Shown here: positions 43,295 to 51,789 of the stretch, in pieces
Layout: each line of letters starts with the position of its first letter
Numbering within the stretch: the stretch's first letter is position 1
DNA from: Gynuella sunshinyii YC6258
GTDB taxonomy: Bacteria; Pseudomonadota; Gammaproteobacteria; Pseudomonadales; Natronospirillaceae
DNA: 64,000 bases
Reading direction: 5' to 3'
Assembly (NCBI RefSeq): GCF_000940805.1
Contig: NZ_CP007142.1
Location: 6,411,960-6,475,959 of the forward strand
The notes under the pieces: model-generated
Seen by the model: only the letters and a program-made list of their open reading frames with translations
The model's database searches: none
Told to the model about the DNA's origin: nothing
Program-made: the position numbers and the translations under genes

Positions 43295-44393
43295 CACGGA
43301 GACCGTCCCCCAGGAAGTTAAGCGCCAGCACGGCAACGATAATGGCGAGTCCGGGAATCAACAGCCAGGGCGCGGAGGTCAATACCCGGATGCTCTGGGC
43401 ATCCTGCAACATCACCCCCCAACTGACCACCGGCGGTTGCAGCCCCAGACCGAGAAAACTCAGCGAGGTTTCCGCCAGAATCATCGCCGGCACTGCCAGA
43501 CTGGATGCAGCAATAATGTGGCTGATAAACGACGGCAGCATATGCCGCATGACAATCCGCAGTGGCGAGGCACCGTCCAGCCAGGCCGACATCACAAAGG
43601 TTTCCGTTTTCAGGGTGATGAATTTGCCGCGCACGACCCGCGCCAGTTCGGTCCAGCCGATCAGCGATAAAATCAGAGTGATGCCAAAGTAAATCGCCAG
43701 CGGCGACCAGTCGCGCGGTAATGCTGCCGCCAGTGCCAGCCACAGCGGAATGGTCGGGATCGAGCGAAAGAATTCAATCACCCGTTGAATCACACTGTCC
43801 ACCCGGCCGCCGAAATATCCGGAGATTCCACCGATGATGATGCCCAGCACCAGCGACACCAGCACCCCGATCAGGCCAACCGACAAGGACACTCGGGTGC
43901 CATGCACGAGTCTTGAAAACACATCCCGGCCAATCCGGTCTGCACCCCAGATATAAAACGGCTGGCGCTGATCCACCGGACCGATGATCCGGTGCTGCAA
44001 GGGAATCAGGCCCCAGAGCTTGTAAGGTTTGGTTTTGGGAAACCATTGCAGATCGATGATCTTGTCCGGGTCCACCGCAAACGTCCGCCGCAGGGCGACT
44101 GGATCGATCCTGACCTGGTACCCGTTCACATGGGGCCGGAAACGGGTGTCACCGTCGGCATCGGTATAAAACAGATGAATCCGTTGCGGCGGTGCATAGG
44201 TGTGGGTCGGGCTGTAGTCCTCCGGCGCGGCGGTGGCCACGACATCGGCAAATATGGCAATCAGATACAGCAAGACCACCACCACGCCGCCGATCATGGC
44301 GGGTTTGTGACGACGAAAGCGCAACCATACCAATCGCGACTGTGAGGCGGTGCCGGCATCGGCAGCGTGGGGGATGTCAGAGGCAAGTGTCAT
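43269..44393 (-). CDS. ABC transporter permease, OppC/DppC type
   Basis: 374 residues from the ATG at 44393 (GAGGA 7 nt upstream). An N-terminal helix (PAMIGGVVVVLLYLIAIFADVVA) is followed by a large periplasmic segment. Then come the binding-protein-dependent permease helices and the EAA-type loop RVVRGKFITLKTETFVMSAWLDGASPLRIVMRHMLPSF, which contacts the ATPases. The segment between helices 1 and 2 (~120 residues) is longer than in ordinary OppC. It pairs with the OppB-like permease next door. Confidence 0.9.
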   Translation of the reverse strand: MTLASDIPHAADAGTASQSRLVWLRFRRHKPAMIGGVVVVLLYLIAIFADVVATAAPEDYSPTHTYAPPQRIHLFYTDADGDTRFRPHVNGYQVRIDPVALRRTFAVDPDKIIDLQWFPKTKPYKLWGLIPLQHRIIGPVDQRQPFYIWGADRIGRDVFSRLVHGTRVSLSVGLIGVLVSLVLGIIIGGISGYFGGRVDSVIQRVIEFFRSIPTIPLWLALAAALPRDWSPLAIYFGITLILSLIGWTELARVVRGKFITLKTETFVMSAWLDGASPLRIVMRHMLPSFISHIIAASSLAVPAMILAETSLSFLGLGLQPPVVSWGVMLQDAQSIRVLTSAPWLLIPGLAIIVAVLALNFLGDGLRDAADPYNQ

Positions 44394-44402
44394 AAGCATT
44401 CC

Positions 44403-45389
44403 TCAGGAAAGACGGATACGGGGATCCAGCCAGGCCAGGATCAGATCCGATATCAGAGTACCGATCAGAGTCAGAGCCCCAAGCAGCAATACGAACGCCC
44501 CGGCCAGATACATGTCCTGGGAGGTCAGCGAGCGCAGCAGCATCGGCCCGGCCGTCGGCAGACTCATGACCACACCGACAATCACCGACCCGGACACCAG
44601 CGTCGGCAGTATCCAGCCCAGCGTCGACACCAGGGGATTCAGCGCCACCCGGACCGGATATTTCAGAATCAGCGTGTGCTCCGCCAGGCCCTTGGAGCGG
44701 GCCGTGACCACATACGGTTTGTTGATCTCATCCAGCAGATTGGCGCGCATGACCCGCATGATCTGCGCGGTACCGGCGGTGCCGAGCACGATCACCGGTG
44801 CCCAGGCATGTTTGAGAAAATCCCCAAACCGGGCCATGCTCCATTCGGCATTGGCATATTGATCGGAAAACAGCCCGGCAATTGAAGTACCGGACCACAG
44901 GTAAGCGAAGTACATCAGCACCAGCGCCAGCATGAAATTGGGGGTGGCGACGCCGATAAAACAAAACACCGTACCCACATGGTCACCGATGGAATAGCGC
45001 CGCACCGCTGAGTAGATACCCACCGGCACAGCGACGGCCCAGATGAAAATCACCGTCATGCCCTCGACCATCATCGACAGTCCGATACGCCCCCAGACCA
45101 GCTCCGAAACCGGCTGTTTCCACTCAAAACTGCGACCGAAATCGCCATGCAGAACGATGTTGCTGATCCATTTCCAGTACTGAATGTAAAACGGCTGATC
45201 CAGCCCGTACTGAACCCGCAGAGCCTCGATCATGTCATCGCTGACGGTATCGCCGGTTGCCCTGAGCTTGGCGATATAGGCAGACAGATAATCCCCCGGC
45301 GGCAACTGGATGATGATAAAAGAGACCAGCGACAGCGCCATCATGGTGATCAGCATGGCCATGACCCGCCTGATTATGAAATTCGTCAT
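44403..45389 (-). CDS. ABC transporter permease, OppB/DppB type
   Basis: 328 residues with six membrane helices, beginning MTNFIIRRVMAMLITMMALSLVSFIII, the usual OppB first helix. DAxAxxYGLDQPFYIQYWKWI-like text and the EAA loop (MRVMRANLLDEINKPYVVTARSKGLAEHTLILKYPVR) are present. The start follows GGGAGC. The downstream permease gene begins 9 bp after its stop. It forms the membrane channel for the solute-binding protein encoded upstream. Confidence 0.92.
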   Translation of the reverse strand: MTNFIIRRVMAMLITMMALSLVSFIIIQLPPGDYLSAYIAKLRATGDTVSDDMIEALRVQYGLDQPFYIQYWKWISNIVLHGDFGRSFEWKQPVSELVWGRIGLSMMVEGMTVIFIWAVAVPVGIYSAVRRYSIGDHVGTVFCFIGVATPNFMLALVLMYFAYLWSGTSIAGLFSDQYANAEWSMARFGDFLKHAWAPVIVLGTAGTAQIMRVMRANLLDEINKPYVVTARSKGLAEHTLILKYPVRVALNPLVSTLGWILPTLVSGSVIVGVVMSLPTAGPMLLRSLTSQDMYLAGAFVLLLGALTLIGTLISDLILAWLDPRIRLS

Positions 45390-45424
45390 CGGATGCTCCC
45401 ATCTACAGACTGAACAGGATGTCA

Positions 45425-45445
45425 GAGGGCGTTTATGACACCCTC
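45425..45445 (-). terminator. intercistronic hairpin after the binding-protein gene
   Basis: GAGGG and CCCTC arms with an 11-nt loop, 6 bp downstream of the solute-binding-protein stop on the minus strand. Such hairpins often let the binding protein be made in excess of its permeases. Confidence 0.4.
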
Positions 45446-45451
45446 AAAACC

Positions 45452-47383
45452 TTACTGCATGAAGAACTGCGCCACCCCGACCGGAGCCGGATTCGGGTAA
45501 TTCCAGGCAGCAGGCATTGCGTTGGGCACGTTATGCAGACGATCGGACTGAATACCGAACAGATTGGGAGACAGCACAATCCCCATGACATAAAACTCAT
45601 CGGCGGCCATATCCACAATCCGGTGCATGAGTTCGGCCTGTTGTTTGGGATCAGCGATCTGGGTCAGTTGCCGATACAGCGCCATCTGTTGTTTGACCTG
45701 GGCCGGCGGCTCTTCAGCCAGTGGTTGGGTCGGATCGTTAAACCAGGCCTGCCAGCGGATGGCGAAGATCGATTCATCGGAATAGGGGAACAGCCAGCGC
45801 GGGTCCAGCATGACATCCACACCGGCACCGGCATCACCGGCCCAGACCTGGGCATCGTGCTGATTGGCGCGGCGGGTTTCATAGAAAATGGTGCGGTCCA
45901 CGGTATTGATCTTCAAATCGATGCCGACATCGCGCCAGTATTTTTGCACCAGCTCCAGGGTATCGATCCAGAACGGGAAAATGGCGGCGACCACATCTAC
46001 AGAAATCTGCACCGGTTTGCCGTTTTCCATCAGCCGGATGCCGTCCTTATTGCGTTGTTTCAGGCCCACACGATCGAGCAGCTGATTGGCTTTGTCAGGA
46101 TCAAACCGAGTGTACTGAGTGGCCAGTTGCTCGTTATAAAACTCGGATTCCGGCCGTGGCCCTACCTGATAGGGTTTGGTCTGACTCAGATAAATCGCGT
46201 CATTGATCTCGGGCCGGTTAATCGCCTCGCTCAGGGCAATGCGAAAATCCTTATTCTGGAACAGTGCCCGTTTGGTCGGATCAGGATGATTCAGGTTAAG
46301 AGCAATGACCTGAGCATTGGATTGCGACGGCAGCAGATCGTAAAAATGAAAATGACCTTTTTCCTGACCATCGTAAAACACCGGCTTCAACGATAAAGAA
46401 GAAATGTGCCGGTCCTGCAGATCGATCTCACCATTGAGGGCACGGAACACGATATCCTCGGCACTTTCGGCCACGGTGAACTGCACGCCATCGAGATAGG
46501 GCAGCTGATTGCCGGCGGTATCCACTTTCCAGTAATACGGATTGCGCACAAAGTTCAGCTGTTTGCTGTCACCGAGATAGGGTTCCACCGACATAAACGC
46601 CATCATGGTCGGCTTGTCCGGGTTCTGCCAGCGACCAATCTCATTGGCACGATCACACATCACCTTCATGCGCTCACCCCAACTCTGAAAACCGGCGGCT
46701 TTGGCTTCAGCGTTGGCATTGGCGTTGTATTTTGGATGGAACTGTTTGCAGTAGTGGGCCGGATAATTCACCAGATCGACCCCTTCGCCGGTCGCCAGCC
46801 GCTGAATCAAAAAGCCATTTGGCGCGGCATAGGTCAATTTGAAGGTGGCATCATCGATCACAGTCACTTTGACCAGCTCATCGTTGGCCGTCAGCCAGCG
46901 GAACGGAGACGGATAAAATTCTGAGTTACCTTCCATATCTTCAATGGCAAAACGCACGTCTTCTGAGGTGAACGGCGTACCGTCGGACCATTTGGCGCCT
47001 TTGCGCAGGGTAAAGGTATATTCCGTGGCATCTGCATTGGCCTGCCATTGAGTGGCCAGACCGGGAATGGCGGCCGACCAGTCCGGATTCCAGCTGACCA
47101 GGCCATCGTAACCGATGGTTCTGATCAGATGCACATGATCGGCACCGCCCTTGAGCGCTGCCCGCCAGGTTCCACCATAGACACCCACCCGTTCGATCGG
47201 GGTCATTACCAGTGGTTGTTCGGGTAAACGATCCGGCAAGGCCGGTAATTCACCGGCTGCGACTTTGGCGGCAAATTCCGGCGCTTCACCAGCACCGGCT
47301 ACGGAGCAGGCCAGACCGGCCATCAGTGGAAAAATGATCGCCCGGACAGATCGCCAGGCCCTTACAGATACAGGGTTATACAT
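45452..47383 (-). CDS. ABC solute-binding protein, family 5 (peptide/oligosaccharide class)
   Basis: 643 residues, longer than typical peptide-binding proteins (~540). Signal peptide region SVRAIIFPLMAGLACSVAGAG. Family-5 hallmarks: YTFTLRKGAKWSDGTPFTSEDVRFAIED, NPYYWKVDTAGNQLPYLDGV and IALSEAINRPEINDAI. The length and the GH88/lyase context resemble the family-5 proteins that bind oligosaccharides rather than peptides. It is the first gene of the operon and is divergently transcribed from the GH88 gene. It would act in the periplasm, handing uronic oligomers to the OppB/OppC-like permeases. Confidence 0.88.
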   Translation of the reverse strand: MYNPVSVRAWRSVRAIIFPLMAGLACSVAGAGEAPEFAAKVAAGELPALPDRLPEQPLVMTPIERVGVYGGTWRAALKGGADHVHLIRTIGYDGLVSWNPDWSAAIPGLATQWQANADATEYTFTLRKGAKWSDGTPFTSEDVRFAIEDMEGNSEFYPSPFRWLTANDELVKVTVIDDATFKLTYAAPNGFLIQRLATGEGVDLVNYPAHYCKQFHPKYNANANAEAKAAGFQSWGERMKVMCDRANEIGRWQNPDKPTMMAFMSVEPYLGDSKQLNFVRNPYYWKVDTAGNQLPYLDGVQFTVAESAEDIVFRALNGEIDLQDRHISSLSLKPVFYDGQEKGHFHFYDLLPSQSNAQVIALNLNHPDPTKRALFQNKDFRIALSEAINRPEINDAIYLSQTKPYQVGPRPESEFYNEQLATQYTRFDPDKANQLLDRVGLKQRNKDGIRLMENGKPVQISVDVVAAIFPFWIDTLELVQKYWRDVGIDLKINTVDRTIFYETRRANQHDAQVWAGDAGAGVDVMLDPRWLFPYSDESIFAIRWQAWFNDPTQPLAEEPPAQVKQQMALYRQLTQIADPKQQAELMHRIVDMAADEFYVMGIVLSPNLFGIQSDRLHNVPNAMPAAWNYPNPAPVGVAQFFMQ

Positions 47384-47605
47384 TCGGTGCTTCCTCCGGT
47401 TTGTTATTTTTGTTTGGCTAAAAGCAGGTTGTCAGAGAGCGAGACTATTCTTGGACGATGATGCAAAACTGTCAAATATTTTTTGCATTATTCGCAATTT
47501 TTTGCATCATTGTGCAAACTATTGTCAGAGAGCTTCTGAGCAGATCATTTTTCAGCGGCTCTTCAGATTCATCCAAACAATAAAACCAAAACAGGATACC
47601 CCCAC
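47384..47605. promoter_or_regulatory. divergent promoter region with tandem palindromic operators
   Basis: This 222-bp region separates the binding-protein gene from the GH88 gene. TTGCATTATTCGCAA (47483-47497) and TTTGCATCATTGTGCAAA (47501-47518) are similar palindromes about 20 bp apart, two helical turns, with a half site GATGCAAAA at 47459-47467. TTGTCAGAGAGC occurs twice, at 47429-47440 and 47522-47533, one on each side. The arrangement suits a dimeric repressor such as the operon's own LacI protein acting on both promoters. It is inferred from sequence pattern only. Confidence 0.55.
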
Positions 47606-48754
47606 ATGTCCCAGCATCAGACTTCCCATTCCACACCAACGGCTTCAGCTCTGGACCGGGCGGTGAATGCCATCCGTAAAAATCTTGATCAGGTGGGTAC
47701 CCGGTTCCCCAAAATCGGCGCTGGGCCGGGCCTGAAATATGCCGACTGCGACAATGATGACTGGGTGGAAGGCTTCTGGCCGGGGCAGATATGGCTGGCC
47801 TACAGTCTGACTCAGGATCCCGTGTTCAAGGACAAAGCCATTTTGTTTCGGCACTATTTTCAGCAGCGTCTTGAGCGCCCGGAAGGCTACATTCATGATT
47901 TCGGCTTCATGTATTCGCTGACTTGTGTGGCTGATTATCAACAGACCGGCAACGCAGAAGCCCGGGAAACCGCCCTCAGGGCAGCACGCATTCTGGCTGG
48001 TCGGTTTAACCCGAAAGGCCGGTTTATTCAGGCCTGGAACGAAAACGATGAATCACGACAACAGGTCTACAGCAATCGTGGCAAAATGATCATCGACTGC
48101 ATGGAAAATATGCCCTTGCTGTACTGGGCCAGCCGCGAAACCGGCGACAGCCAGTTCTCCGACATCGCCGCCGCCCATGTGGAAAGTACCATTCAACACC
48201 TCATTCGCCCCGACTACAGTACCGGCCACACATTTAACTTTAATCCGGACAGCGGTGAACCCCTGGCCATCACCACCGCCCAGGGCTATGCCGACAGCAG
48301 CTGCTGGGCCCGTGGCCAGGCCTGGTCGATACATGGTTTCTGCTACATGTTCCTGAACACCCGTGACCAGCGCTATCTCGGCCTGGCCTGCCGTCTGGCG
48401 GATTATGCCCTGGAGCGCCTGCCGGCAAACGGTGTACCGGTCTGGGACTTCGATCTGCCTGCCGATCAGCCGCAATACGTCGACTCCTCGGCAGCGGCCA
48501 TCTACGCCGCCGGCCTGCTGTTATTAGCAGAACTGACACCGGCTGGCACCCCCTACCGCAAGGTTGCCGACACCATTCTTGATACCCTGAATCGCGAATA
48601 CAGCCTGGCAGATCAGCCGGAAGCCGAAGGACTGTTAGCCCATGGTGCATCCCATGTCAGTAAAGGACTGTATGACAACATGCTGCCTTACGGGGATTAT
48701 TTTTATCTCGAAGCCCTGGCGCGGCAGCAGGGACACAAAACATTTTTCTGGTAG
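47606..48754 (+). CDS. GH88 unsaturated glucuronyl hydrolase
   Basis: 382 residues, a usual length for the family. The two catalytic acids are visible: Asp98 in IHDFGFMYSL and Asp164 in IIDCMENMPLLYWAS, matching Asp88 and Asp149 of the Bacillus enzyme. Substrate-binding Trp residues occur in DDWVEGFWPGQIWLAY and SSCWARGQAWSIHGFCYM. It hydrates the 4,5-double bond of unsaturated uronic acid at the end of lyase products, releasing the next sugar. There is no signal peptide, so it is cytosolic. It is read away from the importer and lyase operon, from the shared regulatory region. Confidence 0.92.
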   Translation: MSQHQTSHSTPTASALDRAVNAIRKNLDQVGTRFPKIGAGPGLKYADCDNDDWVEGFWPGQIWLAYSLTQDPVFKDKAILFRHYFQQRLERPEGYIHDFGFMYSLTCVADYQQTGNAEARETALRAARILAGRFNPKGRFIQAWNENDESRQQVYSNRGKMIIDCMENMPLLYWASRETGDSQFSDIAAAHVESTIQHLIRPDYSTGHTFNFNPDSGEPLAITTAQGYADSSCWARGQAWSIHGFCYMFLNTRDQRYLGLACRLADYALERLPANGVPVWDFDLPADQPQYVDSSAAAIYAAGLLLLAELTPAGTPYRKVADTILDTLNREYSLADQPEAEGLLAHGASHVSKGLYDNMLPYGDYFYLEALARQQGHKTFFW

Positions 48755-48774
48755 ACCATTGTCGTGGGAGACAT

Positions 48775-48801
48775 GATGACGGAGGCCTGCCTGCCGTCAT
48801 C
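48775..48801. terminator. hairpin after the GH88 gene
   Basis: GATGACGG and CCGTCATC form a perfect 8-bp stem with an 11-nt loop between the GH88 stop and the convergent DUF1801 gene. There is no T-run, so it may act as a weak bidirectional terminator. Confidence 0.45.
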
Positions 48802-48812
48802 GTAAACGGCGT

Positions 48813-49235
48813 TCAGTCGTTTTTTCGGGTTCCGGAAACGTTGTAAGCAATGGCTGCAGCCACCAGCGCCTTAAAAGCATCGTCATCAATTTCATCCCCT
48901 TCGTGAATGTCAATCGCCCGTCGCTGCCGACCTTCGAGACTGGCATTGAAGAGTCCCGCGGGATCCGGCAAAAAAGCCCCCTGAGCAAAGGTCAGTTTCA
49001 CTTTCGCCTTATATGACTCCCCGGTACAGATGATGCCAGCATAAGACCACACCGGGACACCCGTCGGATTGCTAGGCTTGAACCACTTACAAACCTCTTC
49101 AACATCCGGTTCTACGGCTTTTATCAGTTCACGTATACGGGTCAACGCGATGCCACGCCAGTCATCAAACTCAGCAATTTTACTGTCGACCTGCGCAGCA
49201 GAGGATGGACAGGCACCAGAATCAGAGCGGTTCAT
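48813..49235 (-). CDS. DUF1801-family protein
   Basis: 140 residues from the ATG at 49235, with GGAGGA nine bases upstream; a longer frame reaches 49274 without a binding site. It has the DUF1801 pattern: RIRELIKAVEPDVEEVCKWFKPSNPTGVPVWSYAGIICTGESYKAKVKLTFAQGAFLPDPAGLFNASLEG, with R-x-IDIHEGDEID toward the end. The fold is alpha/beta (YdhG-like); its biochemical role is unknown. It is not co-directional with GH88 and is likely unrelated to the sugar pathway. Confidence 0.8.
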   Translation of the reverse strand: MNRSDSGACPSSAAQVDSKIAEFDDWRGIALTRIRELIKAVEPDVEEVCKWFKPSNPTGVPVWSYAGIICTGESYKAKVKLTFAQGAFLPDPAGLFNASLEGRQRRAIDIHEGDEIDDDAFKALVAAAIAYNVSGTRKND

Positions 49236-49394
49236 GTGGTAGTTCCTCCACGGTTCAAAATAACTGCCTCTCAACCCCGGCGATGACGGCTTACCAGAGC
49301 AGGGAAATCAGTGTAATGGTGTTCGCGGTGGATTCAATCGGTTTCATACCCGTCAAAAGAACCGGTCTGGCTGCAAACGTGACTGCCAACACGG

Positions 49395-50363
49395 TTAATT
49401 CAGACACCCCAGCCCACGCAATGTTTCCTCCACTGCCTGATCCAGCGGCGTATGCGGCTCCTCCCCCAACAGCGCGGTTAACCGTTGATGACTCAATTGC
49501 ACCGGCTGCCGCCAGAGGTAGCGCATCTCCAGAATTTCCCGCAAGGTCTGCTGAAACGGCGCCAGCAGGCGGATCAGCCACCAGGGAAACCGGGTCATTT
49601 TCGGGGCCGTTCCGGTGTGACGTTTCACCACCCGGCACACCGCTTCGGCCAGCTTGAGTCCATCGTCATCCCAATGGCCACCCATATGAAACGTGGCAAA
49701 CGGATCCAGCTGTTGCCGCCGCTCCAGCAGTTGCACCATGGTCCGCGCAACATCGGGCAGAAATGCCCATTGATGCCCTACTCCCGGCTGACCAGGTATG
49801 GTCACGGAAGTGACGCGTCGACCGACCTTGATCATGCTCTGGGAAAACCAGTTGTTTCCAGCCACCGGACCAAAAAAATCTCCGGCACGCACGATCAGTA
49901 CCCGGCCGCCGTCATCCGCAAATTCGCGCAGCCGCTGTTCCATCTGCCGGCGAATCAGCCCTTTACGGGTCAGCGGGTTCTGCGGGGTTTCTTCCGTCAG
50001 CAACGGAAAGGCATCGGGTCCGTAGTTATAGACTGTTCCCGGCAACACAATCATGGCCCCATGTTTTTGAGCAGCGGCAATGGTGTTTTCGAGCATCGGC
50101 AATACCAGCGTCTGCCAGTTTTTATAACCGGGCGGATTCACCGCGTGAAGGATCACCTCACATCCCTGCGCGGCAACGTCGACATCGTGGCGATTCATCG
50201 CATCTCCGTGCACCCAGGCGATCCCGTGATCATGCTCTGAGGCCATCTTGCTGCGCCGGCTCATGGCTCTGACCGTCCAGCCGGCGGCCGCCAGCTGACG
50301 CGCCGCTTCGCCACCGATACCACCCGTGGCTCCCAATATTAATACCGTACTTGATGTTTGCAT
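49395..50363 (-). CDS. NAD(P)-binding epimerase/dehydrogenase-like protein
   Basis: 322 residues of the extended short-chain dehydrogenase type. The nucleotide loop is LGATGGIGGEAARQLA near the N-terminus, then VRAMSRR (Arg pair suggesting NADP) and CEVILHAVNPPGY. The YxxxK catalytic pair is not plain: the area PGTVYNYGPDAFPLLTEETPQNP has a Tyr without the clear Lys. So it may be an atypical NmrA-like or epimerase member. It starts divergently from a LysR gene whose product may control it. Confidence 0.75.
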   Translation of the reverse strand: MQTSSTVLILGATGGIGGEAARQLAAAGWTVRAMSRRSKMASEHDHGIAWVHGDAMNRHDVDVAAQGCEVILHAVNPPGYKNWQTLVLPMLENTIAAAQKHGAMIVLPGTVYNYGPDAFPLLTEETPQNPLTRKGLIRRQMEQRLREFADDGGRVLIVRAGDFFGPVAGNNWFSQSMIKVGRRVTSVTIPGQPGVGHQWAFLPDVARTMVQLLERRQQLDPFATFHMGGHWDDDGLKLAEAVCRVVKRHTGTAPKMTRFPWWLIRLLAPFQQTLREILEMRYLWRQPVQLSHQRLTALLGEEPHTPLDQAVEETLRGLGCLN

Positions 50364-50422
50364 GATGCACTCCTGATCGTTTTGAGAGACCCCAGTGTAG
50401 GAAGGTTATCAAGCAAACAAAA

Positions 50423-50459
50423 TTGACTAAATCCATAGAGCTGCTATACATTTTTGTAT
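50423..50459 (+). promoter_or_regulatory. promoter and palindrome at the LysR start (leaderless mRNA likely)
   Basis: TTGACT (50423-50428), a 16-bp spacer and TATACA (50445-50450) form a near-consensus sigma-70 promoter. Transcription would start about 50457-50458, at the A of the LysR start codon itself. There is no Shine-Dalgarno in the TTTTTG run. The palindrome ATACA-TTTT-TGTAT (50446-50459) covers the -10 box and the start, so it could be an autoregulatory site. Confidence 0.6.
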
Positions 50460-51366
50460 GACCAACGATATCAACTGGGAACTTTACCGATCATTTCTGA
50501 GCGTCTTGCAGGAAGGCTCTCTGTCCGCTGCTGCGCGGGCACTTGGCAGCACTCAGCCCACCATCGGCCGCCATATCGAAACCCTGGAAAACACTCTGAA
50601 GCTGACGTTGTTTATACGCTCTCAGGGTGGTCTGCTGCCCACGGATGCGGCTCTGGCACTCAAACCTCATGCCGAAGCCATGGCCAGTACCGCCGCCGCC
50701 CTGGCCAGAGCGGCAGCGAGTCAGAATGAAGGCGTCAGCGGTGTGGTGCGGATAACTGCCAGCGAAGTCATCGGCGTTGAAGTGTTACCGCCCATCATCG
50801 CCGCACTGCGCAATCGCCATCCAGCCCTTCAAATCGAGTTGATGCTCTCAAACCGGATTCAGGATCTGCTGCATCGGGAAGCGGATATTGCCGTTCGAAT
50901 GGTCAGGCCGCAGCAGACCCAGCTGATTGCCCGCCAGATCGGTAAAATTGCCCTGGGCCTGTATGCCAGTCAGGACTATATCGACCGTTATGGGATGCCA
51001 ACGACGTTCGATGAACTCAAGCACCACGCGCTGATCGGTTTTGACCAGCCAACAGCCTTTATCCGCACCGCTGCCAAATCGATTCCACAGCTGACCCGTG
51101 AACGCTTTGCCCTGAGAAGCGACAACGATCTGGCCCAACTGGCACTGATCCGCGCAGGAGCCGGCATTGGAGTCTGTCAGGAGCGGCTGGCCGAGGCCGA
51201 TCCACGCTTGGTGGCGGTACTGCCGGGCCAGATTCCTTTGATCCTGGAAACCTGGATCACCATGCACGAAAACCTGCGCCAGAACCCATCCTGCCGGGCG
51301 GTCTTTGACGCTCTGGTATCCGGACTGCAGCACTATATCGATCCTGCAACAGCCGCCGACAATTGA
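50458..51366 (+). CDS. LysR-family transcriptional regulator
   Basis: 302 residues. The N-terminal winged helix is WELYRSFLSVLQEGSLSAAARALGSTQPTIGRHIETLENTLKLTLFIR, a textbook LysR DNA-binding domain. The effector domain carries GVVRITASEVIGVEVLPPIIAALRNRHPALQIEL. The start at 50458 is fixed by the helix beginning at residue ~9. It is divergent from the epimerase-like gene (94-bp gap), the usual setting for a LysR regulator and its target. Confidence 0.93.
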   Translation: MTNDINWELYRSFLSVLQEGSLSAAARALGSTQPTIGRHIETLENTLKLTLFIRSQGGLLPTDAALALKPHAEAMASTAAALARAAASQNEGVSGVVRITASEVIGVEVLPPIIAALRNRHPALQIELMLSNRIQDLLHREADIAVRMVRPQQTQLIARQIGKIALGLYASQDYIDRYGMPTTFDELKHHALIGFDQPTAFIRTAAKSIPQLTRERFALRSDNDLAQLALIRAGAGIGVCQERLAEADPRLVAVLPGQIPLILETWITMHENLRQNPSCRAVFDALVSGLQHYIDPATAADN

Positions 51367-51424
51367 CCCGCTCATAGCCCGGCGCTGTACATTCGTTGTT
51401 CATTAACGGTTGTTTGGCCACTAG

Positions 51425-51687
51425 GGCCTGTCTACAATAATTTCGTCGAACCTGTTATTGGCTAAAAAGGCCGCAGTTAAGGCGGTTAACGTGAAGCTTA
51501 GTCATTCTAAGCGAACGTTGACCAACGCAGAGTGCGGCCTTTTTAGCCATAACCTTCCAGGCTGAGGCCAGTTTCACTCAACTCGGCGTTGCTCGTCGCT
51601 CATTTAGGCCCACTAATATCGCTCCTCGCGCCTGGATTTGAGTGAAACTGGCTCTCAGCAGGCCGATGAAATTATTGTAGACAGGCC
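51425..51687. mobile_element. 263-bp MITE with IS5-type ends and nested hairpins
   Basis: Ends GGCCTGTCTACAATAATTTC and its inverted copy at the right form a near-perfect ~20-bp terminal repeat. They match the terminal repeats of the IS5-type element at 31433-32237, so the same transposase family could move it. Flanking bases are CTAG at left and CTCG at right. Inside lie two further large inverted repeats: GGCTAAAAAGGCCGCA with TGCGGCCTTTTTAGCC, and CCAGTTTCACTCAA with TTGAGTGAAACTGG. It has no gene. It sits between the LysR gene and the TRAP operon and may affect their transcription. Confidence 0.85.
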
Positions 51688-51789
51688 CTCGACAGTCGTT
51701 AAAGTGAAACCCGTTCGTTAGCCCGTTCAAATGATCACCACGGGCTAAGCAGTCGGACTTCCAGAACAATAACGAAACAGGAATCTCCG

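Noticed and set aside
45419..46396. 325-codon open frame opposite the solute-binding-protein gene
   Set aside because: Fully antisense to a clear family-5 binding protein and without any recognisable domain.
47461..47533. CRISPR-like repeats in the divergent promoter
   Set aside because: Only two palindromes and two short direct repeats, with no spacer-repeat periodicity and no cas genes.
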